Shown here piece after piece: positions 39,656-46,510 of a DNA stretch of 64,000 nucleotides (the first letter of the stretch is position 1; each line of letters opens with the position of its first letter). The position numbers and the translations under genes were made by a program. The notes under the pieces were generated by a model that was not told the origin of the DNA, did no database searches, and saw only the letters and a list, made by a program, of their open reading frames with translations. Where the stretch lies: NCBI RefSeq assembly GCF_000716595.1, contig NZ_JNXC01000013.1, positions 1 to 64,000 of the forward strand, read 5' to 3'. The stretch comes from Saccharothrix sp. NRRL B-16314. GTDB lineage: Bacteria; Actinomycetota; Actinomycetes; Mycobacteriales; Pseudonocardiaceae.

Positions 39656-40779
39656 TTGACCTGGCCGATCGCGTCCAGCAGCACCTGCTCCGGCACCGCG
39701 CCCGCGACCACACGGCCGTCATCGGCGACGAGCACGCCGCCGACCCGCGTGGTGATGAGCGTGCCCGAGCCCCACGTGCCGCTGACCGGCTTGCCCAGCT
39801 GCTTCAGCAGACCCGCGACGTCGACGTCACCGCCTTCACCGCGCTGCGGACCACGCTCGGCCCTCTGCTCCTGCCGCTCGGCGAGATCGGCCAGGGCTTC
39901 CTGCGGGGTGCGTGCGGCCACCACGACGTCCCAGCCCTCACCGATGACCTGCGGCTTCGCCTCGGTCAACGCCTTCTCGGCGGCGGCCTTGTCGTCCGCC
40001 GTCGGCTCCTCGACGTCCGGCTCCGTCACCTTCGCCCCGGCGGGCGGGGCGAACGCGAACAGCGACGCGTCCTGCGGGCCGACGTTCAGCTCGGAGAACC
40101 CGACCTGAACGGCGGGCGCGTCCGTGCCGTTGGTCAGCACCGCCATCCGCAGCGGCACCCGCAGCTCCGAGTCGACCGCGATGCGCACCTCGCGCAGCAC
40201 CGTCTTCTCGGTCGGCTTCGGCGTCAGCACCAGCTCGTACGCGGGCCGGTTCGCGACCCGCGCGGTGCCGTCGACCGTGACGTCGCTGTACTGCTGGATC
40301 GCCGCCACCACCTGCCGCGACACCGTCACCGGGTCGGTCGGCGCGGCCTGCTGGTCACCCAGCCCCGGCTGGTGCTCCTCGAACGAGCCGTGCGGCTTCT
40401 TCACCACGGTCTGCGCGGCCGAGTCCCACAGCCACGCGGTCTGGCCGTCGTCCACGAACGTGCGCTCCGAGTCGCCGCCCGGCAGCTGCACCCGGACCTT
40501 GCCCGTGCCGTCGCTCCACATCCGCACCGTGCTCGCGCCGTCCGACAGCTGCGGCACGCCGGCGAGCGCCGGGATGCCCAGGTCGTTGTTCACCGCGACC
40601 GAACCGCCGAACGCGGCCGGCTTGGCGTTGAGCACCGACTCGACCAGCGCCTCGGCGCTGACGTCCGGCAGCACCGGTGCGGGTCCCGCGCCGGCCGGCA
40701 TCGCGAGCACCCCGAGCCCGGTGGCTCCGGCGACCACGCCGACCGCCGCCGCCACGACGGTCACCCTTCTCCGGTCCAT
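39652..40779 (-). CDS. LolA-like/DUF2092 secreted protein of the outer-membrane-lipoprotein-carrier fold
   Basis: The 375-residue protein has an N-terminal export helix (VTVVAAAVGVVAGATGLGVL) and a LolA/LppX-type beta fold: SVAVNNDLGIPALAG, KVRVQLPGGDSERTFVDDGQTAWLWDSAAQTVVKK, PAYELVLTPK and VGFSELNVGPQDASLFAFAPP. It was secreted or membrane-anchored by prediction. It begins the operon with the ABC exporter and is divergent from a two-component system with 133 bases between. It probably carries a lipid or senses the envelope for the ABC pump. A good AGGAGGGGA ribosome site precedes ATG 40779. Confidence 0.72.
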   Translation of the reverse strand: MDRRRVTVVAAAVGVVAGATGLGVLAMPAGAGPAPVLPDVSAEALVESVLNAKPAAFGGSVAVNNDLGIPALAGVPQLSDGASTVRMWSDGTGKVRVQLPGGDSERTFVDDGQTAWLWDSAAQTVVKKPHGSFEEHQPGLGDQQAAPTDPVTVSRQVVAAIQQYSDVTVDGTARVANRPAYELVLTPKPTEKTVLREVRIAVDSELRVPLRMAVLTNGTDAPAVQVGFSELNVGPQDASLFAFAPPAGAKVTEPDVEEPTADDKAAAEKALTEAKPQVIGEGWDVVVAARTPQEALADLAERQEQRAERGPQRGEGGDVDVAGLLKQLGKPVSGTWGSGTLITTRVGGVLVADDGRVVAGAVPEQVLLDAIGQVK

Positions 40780-40912
40780 GTCCCCTCCTCCTACCGGGCA
40801 GCCCCTTGCGTCCCGACAACCCAGACACTGCTCCGACGGCCCTGAGACACCGCTGAGAGGCTGAGAGCGCACTGAGACTCCCGCGCCGATTGTCCTCCTC
40901 AACAGGCATGCT

Positions 40913-41641
40913 GTGGGCGTGAGACCACGGGTGCTTGTTGTGGACGACGAGATCGGCGTACGACGCGCGCTGGAACGCGGCCTGTCCGCGGAGGGCATGG
41001 AGGTGGTCACCGCCGCCGACGGCCCCAACGCCCTGCGCGTGGCGCTGACCGGCGCGTTCGACGTCGTGCTGCTGGACATCATGCTGCCCGGCCTGTCCGG
41101 CTACCGGGTGCTGCAGCGGATGCGGGCGGACGGCGTGCGCACGCCCGTGCTGATGGTGTCGGCCAAGGACGGCGAGGTGGACCAGGCCGACGGCCTCGAC
41201 CTCGGCGCCGACGGCTACCTGGTGAAACCGTTCTCGTTCGTGGTGCTGGTCGCGCAGGTCAGGGCGTTGCTCCGGCGGAACTCGGCGGACCTGGCGCGGC
41301 GCAGGCTCAAGCTCGGCGAGCTGGTGGTGGACCGGGCGACGCGCGAGGTGAGCTGGGCCGGCGAGCACGTGGCGCTGTCGCCGCGCGAGTACGCCGTCCT
41401 CGACGTGCTGGCCAGCCGGGCCGGGTCCGTGGTCACCAAGGACGAGCTGCTGCGCACGGTGTGGGGCGACGAGCAGGCGGCGACCCGCAACGCGGTCGAG
41501 GTGTACGTCGGCTACCTGCGGCGCAAGCTCGACGCGATGGGCGCGGGCGAGGTCGTGCGGACCGTGCGCGGTCACGGCTACCTGGCGTCGACACCCGACC
41601 TCGACGCGGCGCTGGGTTCGGCGGGGACCAGGCGCAGGTGA
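40913..41641 (+). CDS. OmpR/PhoB-family response regulator
   Basis: The 242-residue regulator has a receiver domain (acidic pair Asp11/Asp12, phospho-acceptor Asp55 in VVLLDIMLPG, Lys105 in LVKPF) and a winged-helix effector domain (DRATREVSW..VALSPREYAVLDVLA, VYVGYLRRKLD). GTG 40913 and GTG 40919 are both possible starts. The stop overlaps the histidine kinase start by four bases. Divergent to the LolA-like/ABC operon, which it probably controls. Confidence 0.92.
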   Translation: MGVRPRVLVVDDEIGVRRALERGLSAEGMEVVTAADGPNALRVALTGAFDVVLLDIMLPGLSGYRVLQRMRADGVRTPVLMVSAKDGEVDQADGLDLGADGYLVKPFSFVVLVAQVRALLRRNSADLARRRLKLGELVVDRATREVSWAGEHVALSPREYAVLDVLASRAGSVVTKDELLRTVWGDEQAATRNAVEVYVGYLRRKLDAMGAGEVVRTVRGHGYLASTPDLDAALGSAGTRRR

Positions 41642-42903
41642 ACCCGCGCTGGTGGCTGCGGCGGACGCTGCGGTTCCGGATCACCGTCGTGGCGACCGGC
41701 GCAGCCCTGCTGTGCCTGCTGGCGTTCACCCTCCTCGCGCCGTTCCTGATCGGATCGGTGCAGGTCAGCGCGGTGGACCGGGAGTTGACCAAGGCGGAGA
41801 ACGTGCGCGTGCTCGACACCGCGGGCGCCCCGTTGGACGGTGGGCCGCGGCCCGACCTGACCGCGGCCGAGGTGCGTCAGCTCAAGGCGGGCGAACCCGT
41901 GCTGCGGATCGACGGGCCGAGCGCCCAGCGGTGGATCGGGCGGGTGGTGTTCGGGCCGGACGGCACGCCGCGGCTGCACGTCGCCGGTGACACGCTGCTC
42001 GGGTACCGGGAGGCCAACGTCCTCGGCACGCGGTGGCTCGCGTTGGCCGCGGTGCTGGTCGCGGGGCTCGTGGGGATAGCGACGTGGCTGGCGGTGCGGT
42101 CGTCGTTGCGGCCGGTGGAGCGGATGCGGGTGGCCGCGGCGGAGCTGCCGCGCGGTCAACGCCTGCCCGTGCCGGCCGCGCGGGACGAGCTGCAAGCGCT
42201 TGCGGTGGCGTTGAACGCCCTGCTCGCCCGGCGTGACGAGGCCACCGAGCGGCTGCGCCGGTTCACCGGTGACGCCGCGCACGAGCTGCGGTCGCCCGTG
42301 ACGTCCGTGCGGGCGCAGGCGGAGGTGGCGGTCGCGCACCCCGACCCGGACTTCTCCATAGAGGTGCTGGAATCGGTGGTGGAGGAGTCCGAACGGCTTT
42401 CCGCGCTGGTGGACGCGTTGCTGATCCTGGCGCGGGCGGACACCGGTGAGCTGCCGCGGGCCGAGCCCGTCGACCTGGTGCTCCAGGCTCAGGCGGCGGT
42501 CGACCGGCTGGGTGAGAGCGAGTTGCTGGTGCAGCTGGCCGCTCCGATCAGCGCTTGCCTCATCTCGGCGGCCCGGACCGAGGTCGAGCTGGTGCTCGAC
42601 AACCTGCTGCGCAACGCGGCCCGGTACGCCCGCACGTTCATCCGGATCTCGGTGCTGCCGGCGGCGCGTGAAGTGCGGCTGCTGGTGGACGACGACGGCC
42701 ACGGCATCCCCGAGGAGCACCGCGAGAAGGTGTTCGACCGCTTCTACCGGGTCGAATCGGACCGCGGTCGGGCCACCGGCGGGTTCGGGCTGGGGCTGGC
42801 GCTGGTCGCGCACCTGGTGCGGAGGCGGCGGGGCACCATCAGGGCGGGCGAGTCACCCGAGGGCGGGGCACGCCTGGAAGTGCGGTGGCCGCTCTACCGG
42901 TGA
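41638..42903 (+). CDS. Sensor histidine kinase (HAMP domain)
   Basis: The 421-residue membrane kinase has two transmembrane helices (about 16-38 and 134-153) flanking a ~95-residue sensor loop, then HAMP, the H-box FTGDAAHELRSPVTSVRAQAE with His215, the N-box LDNLLRNAARYA and GHGIPEEHREKVFDRFYRVE and GFGLGLAL. It starts with GTG overlapping the response regulator stop (GTGA). The short external loop fits sensing of envelope stress or antibiotics. Confidence 0.92.
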   Translation: MNPRWWLRRTLRFRITVVATGAALLCLLAFTLLAPFLIGSVQVSAVDRELTKAENVRVLDTAGAPLDGGPRPDLTAAEVRQLKAGEPVLRIDGPSAQRWIGRVVFGPDGTPRLHVAGDTLLGYREANVLGTRWLALAAVLVAGLVGIATWLAVRSSLRPVERMRVAAAELPRGQRLPVPAARDELQALAVALNALLARRDEATERLRRFTGDAAHELRSPVTSVRAQAEVAVAHPDPDFSIEVLESVVEESERLSALVDALLILARADTGELPRAEPVDLVLQAQAAVDRLGESELLVQLAAPISACLISAARTEVELVLDNLLRNAARYARTFIRISVLPAAREVRLLVDDDGHGIPEEHREKVFDRFYRVESDRGRATGGFGLGLALVAHLVRRRRGTIRAGESPEGGARLEVRWPLYR

Positions 42904-43406
42904 CCACCCATTTCCCGCACCGATTGCCGTCACCGATTCGCTTGCCGTCACCGTTCCGCTGATTCGCTGGATTCGCCGTACACGCAGTCGATGAAGACCA
43001 GGGTGCTGTCTTCGCAGTAATCCTTGTTGCAGGCACTCCGCTTGCCGTTGCCCAGGCTGATCCGGCTCGCTCCCGAGCGGTGGTGTCCTTGACCCACTTG
43101 CAGCCGTCATGCTCGAAGCAGGCCAGTTTGCGCCGGTCACGGGCACGCAGTCCAGGTCGGACGGTGGTGTCCCGGCCACTGCGTGGTTCCAGCTCGACCG
43201 CGACCACCGCGTGACATCGGAAATTTTGCGGTTATGGGTACTGCCATTCGGCGCACTAGTCGGCCCCTGCTCCGGAGAATTCGTCGATCGGCGAGGGGAA
43301 TTCCGCGCGGTGTCGGTTGGAATTCGTCGGTTTCGTCGCCGGGGCGGAGGTCGACCCGCGCTGCGGTGTGGACCTGAGCGCCGTGGTGGGTGGCAGGATC
43401 ACGGCC
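42904..43406. other. 503-bp intergenic region with a frameshifted relic
   Basis: No intact gene lies between the kinase and the SRPBCC-NUDIX gene. The middle of it has an eroded Cys-rich reading frame (annotated separately). The upstream promoter of the next gene is unseen. GC content falls near 43200-43260 (for example AAATTTTGCGG). Confidence 0.4.
42948..43180 (-). pseudogene. Possible eroded Cys-rich secreted protein
   Basis: On the minus strand three frames carry protein-like text in series: SDLDCVPVTG, then KLACFEHDGCKWVKDTT, then RISLGNGKRSACNKDYCEDS with VFIDCVYGE before TGA at 42948-42950. Six to eight spaced cysteines suggest a small secreted disulfide protein broken by two frameshifts. 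No start or intact frame exists. Could also be coincidence. Confidence 0.3.
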
Positions 43407-44222
43407 GTGCCCGAGCTGAGGATCACCACGCTGGTCGACGCCCCGCTGCGGACCGTCGCCGCCGCGTTGCTGGACGCCCGACTGCTGGCCCGCGCGGTCC
43501 GCGGGCTCGGCGTGCGGATCTCCGGCGGGCCGGTGCTGTTCGCGGGGGCGACGCTGGACGGGTCGGTCGGGCCGGTCGACGGGACGCTGTTCGTGACGCG
43601 GGCCGACACGACCGGGGTGTCGGCGGAGCTGGTCGGCGGGCCGTTGCCCCGGTTCACGCTGGTCACGGACCTGCTGCACACGGGTGGCGGCACGATGGTG
43701 GTCGACTCGGTGGAGTGGTCCAGCCCCGGCGGTCCGTTCGGGCGCCTGGCCGACGTGCTCGTGGGGCGCGGGTTGGCGTTGAAGGTGCTTCAGGCGCGTG
43801 CTTCCGCCGTGTCCGCGCGGAGCGTCGAACTGCTGACCGCGCGCGTGGTGGTGGGTGCCGCGATCGTCCGCGACGGGCTGCTCCTGGCGCAGCAACGCTC
43901 GTACCCGCCCGAGGCCGCGGGCAAGTGGGAGCTGCCCGGCGGCCGGGTGGAGGCCGACGAGACCGACCACGCCGCGGTGATCCGCGAGTGCGCGGAGGAA
44001 CTGGGCGTCACCGTGGCGCCGGACGACCAGATCGGCCCCGACATCCCCCTGCGCGCCGACCTCGTGCTCCGCGTGTTCGCCGCCCACCTCACCGAGGGCG
44101 AACCCGAGGCCGTCGAGCACCGCGCCGTCCGCTGGCTCGCCGCCGCCGACCTCGACACCGTCGACTGGCTCCCCGCCGACCGCGTCCTGCTCCCCGCCCT
44201 GCACCTCCTCCTAACCCCGTGA
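43407..44222 (+). CDS. SRPBCC-like domain fused to a NUDIX hydrolase
   Basis: The 271-residue protein has an N-terminal SRPBCC/START-like half (ELRITTLVDAPLRTVAAALLD..., about residues 1-140) and a C-terminal NUDIX domain with a perfect Nudix box (GGRVEADETDHAAVIREC, then AEELGV). MutT-type NUDIX enzymes cleanse oxidised nucleotides such as 8-oxo-dGTP. The helix SVELLTARVVVGAAIVRDGLLLAQQRS begins that domain. GTG 43407 is chosen for its fit to the SRPBCC start and an upstream ribosome-like site; the frame is open from 43317. It stops at the edge of the 22-bp array (stop 44220-44222). Confidence 0.78.
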   Translation: MPELRITTLVDAPLRTVAAALLDARLLARAVRGLGVRISGGPVLFAGATLDGSVGPVDGTLFVTRADTTGVSAELVGGPLPRFTLVTDLLHTGGGTMVVDSVEWSSPGGPFGRLADVLVGRGLALKVLQARASAVSARSVELLTARVVVGAAIVRDGLLLAQQRSYPPEAAGKWELPGGRVEADETDHAAVIRECAEELGVTVAPDDQIGPDIPLRADLVLRVFAAHLTEGEPEAVEHRAVRWLAAADLDTVDWLPADRVLLPALHLLLTP

Positions 44223-44411
44223 GTCCTACGTTCAGGACGCGTGAGTCGTACCTTCGGAACCACCGTGTCCTACGTTCGGAACCCCCGAGTTCAACGCTCG
44301 GAACACGGTCGGCCGGCCGGAGTCGTTCTGAGCGTTGAACTCGGGGGACGCGAACGTAGGACTCACGCGTTCCGAACGTAGGACTCACGCGTTCCGAACG
44401 TAGGACTCACG
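44221..44411. repeat. 22-bp-period intergenic palindrome, two inverted half-arrays (site B)
   Basis: Four inverted units (GAGTCCTACGTTC type) begin at 44221, 44243, 44265 and 44287, the last being the divergent GAGTTCAACGCTC. A GC-rich centre follows, then four direct units at 44330 (GAGCGTTGAACTC), 44352, 44374 and 44396. All steps are exactly 22 bp. The divergent end units face each other at the centre. It fills the gap between the convergent NUDIX gene (stop 44220-44222) and trpS (stop 44415-44417). Confidence 0.93.
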
Positions 44412-44414
44412 GGG

Positions 44415-45380
44415 TTAGGTGAGGCCGGACATGCGCAGGGCGGCGTCCAGGCGGTGGCGGCAGCGCTCGCGGGAACGGTCGGCGCCGTGCGCCCGCGCGC
44501 GGTCCAGCTCGGCCGGGTCGTCCAAGAGGCGGCGCGTGCCCTCGCGGACGGGGCGCAGCTCCTCCACCACGGCCTCCGCGGTGGTCTCCTTCAGCTCCGC
44601 GTAGTCCTTCAACGTGCCGGCCAGCTCCTGCGGCTCCTTCCGCGTGCACGCCGCCAGGATCTCCAGCAGGTTCGCCACGCCCGGCTGCTCCTCCGGCGCG
44701 TAACGCACCTCGCCCCGGTCGTCCGTCACCGCCCGCCGGATCTTGCGGAGCACCAGGTCGGGCGGGTCGAGCACGAAGACCGTCCCCGCCGCGTCCGACG
44801 CGGACTTGGCCATCTTCCGCGACGGGTCCGCCAGGTCGCGAACGCGCGCAGCGGTCGGCGGCACGACGGCGCGCGGCACCACGAACACGTCGCCGTACGT
44901 GCCGTTGAACCGCCGCGCCAACACCCGGGCCAGCTCGACGTGCTGCCGCTGGTCGTCACCGACCGGCACCTCGTGCGCCCCCTGCAGCAGGATGTCCGCC
45001 GCCATCAGCACCGGGTACGTGAGCAGGCTCAACCGGACCGACGACCGGCCCTCCGACTTCTCCTTGAACTGGATCATCCGGGCGGCCTCGCCGTACGTGC
45101 AGGTGCACTCCAGCACCCACGTCAGAGCGCCCAGTTCCCGGACAAGGTCGGACTGCACCGCCACCGACCTCGGGTCGACGCCGGCGGAGATGAGCACCGC
45201 CAACTGCTCCCGGGTCAACGACCTCAGCCTGGACGGGTTGTGCGACGCCGTCATCGCGTGCAGGTCGCTGATGAAGTAGACGTCTTCGTCCGTGCCCTCG
45301 GCGGCCCACCGCCTGATCGCGCCGAGGTAGTTGCCCAGCTGGACGGGGCCGGACGGGGTGATCGCGGACAGCCTGATCAT
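44415..45380 (-). CDS. trpS: Tryptophanyl-tRNA synthetase (probably attenuator-controlled, auxiliary type)
   Basis: The 321-residue class I synthetase charges tRNA-Trp. It shows TPSGPVQLGNYLGA (HIGH-type motif) near residues 8-21, the KMAKSASD (KMSKS-type) loop near residue 205 and GDDQRQHVELARVLARRFN. Upstream lies a 15-residue leader peptide with tandem Trp codons and a terminator, so charging of tRNA-Trp should control its transcription. In Streptomyces coelicolor an auxiliary, indolmycin-resistant TrpRS is controlled in this manner. The ATG at 45380 follows AGGGATC. Confidence 0.92.
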   Translation of the reverse strand: MIRLSAITPSGPVQLGNYLGAIRRWAAEGTDEDVYFISDLHAMTASHNPSRLRSLTREQLAVLISAGVDPRSVAVQSDLVRELGALTWVLECTCTYGEAARMIQFKEKSEGRSSVRLSLLTYPVLMAADILLQGAHEVPVGDDQRQHVELARVLARRFNGTYGDVFVVPRAVVPPTAARVRDLADPSRKMAKSASDAAGTVFVLDPPDLVLRKIRRAVTDDRGEVRYAPEEQPGVANLLEILAACTRKEPQELAGTLKDYAELKETTAEAVVEELRPVREGTRRLLDDPAELDRARAHGADRSRERCRHRLDAALRMSGLT

Positions 45381-45429
45381 GGTGATCCCTTCGGGTGTGC
45401 CCGCCCGACCGGACCCCCCGAAAGCACGA

Positions 45430-45451
45430 AGGCCGCCCCAGCGGGCGGCCT
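45430..45451 (-). terminator. Attenuator terminator hairpin before trpS
   Basis: A perfect 9-bp GC-rich stem (45430-45438 against 45443-45451) with a 4-base loop sits between the leader peptide and trpS. On the minus strand it is followed by TCGTGCTTTC. The first arm (GGCCGCC) can instead pair with GGCGGCC at the end of the leader-peptide region, which is the expected antiterminator. Confidence 0.85.
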
Positions 45452-45472
45452 GCGTTCGTCTGCGCGCAGTTC

Positions 45473-45520
45473 TCAGGGCCGCCGGAAGGCGGACCACCAG
45501 AACGTGTGAAGAGTGCGCAC
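45473..45520 (-). CDS. trpS leader peptide (tandem Trp codons)
   Basis: A GTG at 45520 opens 15 codons reading MRTLHTFWWSAFRRP, then TGA. Two adjacent Trp codons are rare and are the hallmark of a trp attenuation leader. A ribosome-like TAGGA is eight bases upstream. When charged tRNA-Trp is scarce the ribosome should stall at WW, freeing GGCGGCC (the Arg-Arg-Pro codons) to pair with the first arm of the terminator and allow trpS transcription. Not visible to ordinary gene callers because of its length. Confidence 0.85.
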   Translation of the reverse strand: MRTLHTFWWSAFRRP

Positions 45521-45573
45521 ACCCGCGATCCTACCGTGTCACGTGTGGTGCGCCACGGGTCTACATTTCATCC

Positions 45574-45873
45574 ATGTACGTCGTGCTGCTGGAGTACACC
45601 GCACCGCTGGACGAGGTCGACTACGCCCTCCCGGACCACACGGAGTGGCTGAAGAAGCAGTACGAGGCCGGGTACTTCCTGGCCTCGGGTCGTCAGGTGC
45701 CCCGCGTCGGCGGCGTGATCATCGCCCGGCCGATGGTGCGCGGGAAGCTGGACGCGCTGCTCGCCACGGACCCGTTCGCGATCCGCAAGCTGGCGAAGTA
45801 CCAGGTGGTGGAGTTCCAGGCCACCCGGACGGCGCCCGAGCTGGCCAGGGTCAACGAAGCGGTGATGGGCTGA
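45574..45873 (+). CDS. YciI-family protein
   Basis: The 99-residue protein has the ferredoxin-like YciI fold, with MYVVLLEYTAPLDEVDYALPDHTEWLKKQYEAGYFLASG and the His-Asp pair (PDHTEWL) proposed in the family. Function is unclear; relatives are stand-alone or fused domains thought to act on small metabolites. Its promoter must lie in the short region divergent from the trpS leader. A strong hairpin follows the stop. Confidence 0.85.
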   Translation: MYVVLLEYTAPLDEVDYALPDHTEWLKKQYEAGYFLASGRQVPRVGGVIIARPMVRGKLDALLATDPFAIRKLAKYQVVEFQATRTAPELARVNEAVMG

Positions 45874-45887
45874 CCGCGGGTACGACC

Positions 45888-45949
45888 CGCGTGCCACCCG
45901 GCGTCGGCCGGGCGGTGAGCTTCGCGCGGCCGACGCCGGGTGGCACGCG
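45888..45949 (+). terminator. 23-bp perfect inverted repeat after yciI
   Basis: 45888-45910 pairs perfectly with 45927-45949 around a 16-base loop, starting 15 bases after the yciI stop. It is unusually long for an actinobacterial terminator and is followed by degenerate repeats to 46132. Probably a bidirectional terminator of yciI and the convergent small basic protein. Confidence 0.75.
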
Positions 45950-46132
45950 GCCTCCGCGCGGCTCCTACGAGGTTTTCACGTGGCCCTCGGCGCAGGCCTC
46001 ACGTGGCAACGCGCAAGGTTTCGTGCGGCTCCCGCGGAGTCCTGCGTGCGGCTCGTGAGGCCTCCACGCGGCCTCCCAAGCAGGCTGCACGCGGCCTCCA
46101 CGCGGTGCCTACGAGGCCTTCCGCGCAGTCCC
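45950..46132. repeat. Degenerate GC-rich repeat spacer
   Basis: Words such as ACGCGGCCTCC (three near copies) and CCTACGAGG (two copies) recur without a strict period. No gene is supported. Unlike the 22-bp arrays, units are irregular. Confidence 0.45.
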
Positions 46133-46345
46133 TCACGCGGCCTTCCGGTCGTCGTCCTTCCGGTTCTTCCGGTCCTTCTTCCGAGCCTTCTTGCCCAGGT
46201 CCAGGCCCTTGAGCTCCTGCTTGGCGGCCTTCTTCGCCGCCTTCTTCTCGGCCTTCTTCCGGGCCTTGAGCAGCACCACCACCGGGCAGCTCTTGCACCG
46301 GGGCGTCGAGCGGCAGCACTTCTTCTTCACCTTGACCTTGCCCAT
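46133..46345 (-). CDS. Small Lys-rich protein with Cys cluster
   Basis: The 70-residue protein reads MGKVKVKKKCCRSTPRCKSC, then PVVVLLKARKK and a long Lys/Ala tail (KKAEKKAAKKAAKQEL...). The CC..CxxC cluster at residues 10-20 may bind zinc or iron, and the tail is suited to nucleic acid or ribosome binding. Proteins with this CCRxxPRCKxCPVV motif appear conserved in actinobacteria as hypotheticals (recalled, not searched). It is divergent from typA. Function unknown. Confidence 0.72.
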   Translation of the reverse strand: MGKVKVKKKCCRSTPRCKSCPVVVLLKARKKAEKKAAKKAAKQELKGLDLGKKARKKDRKNRKDDDRKAA

Positions 46346-46510
46346 GGTGCGTGCTCCACTCATCCGGGTGTCCACAGAGTAGGTGAGGCTGACCTCACCT
46401 GCGGTACGTGTGTGGTAAGGGCGTTCCGACCGGTAAGCTGTCGTTAAGGCTGCGCGCGATCCACGTCCGGCGCCTGGCTTCCCTCGCACAGACAGCTCTA
46501 GGAGTTCCGC

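Noticed and set aside
42839..43207. 122-residue minus-strand gene next to the histidine kinase
   Set aside because: Only the segment with KLACFEHDGCKWVKD looks protein-like; the frame then runs into the kinase coding region. Kept only as a possible pseudogene piece.
44956..45522. 188-residue frame through the trpS leader into trpS
   Set aside because: Shadow frame; the leader region is explained by the 15-codon WW peptide and the attenuator hairpins.
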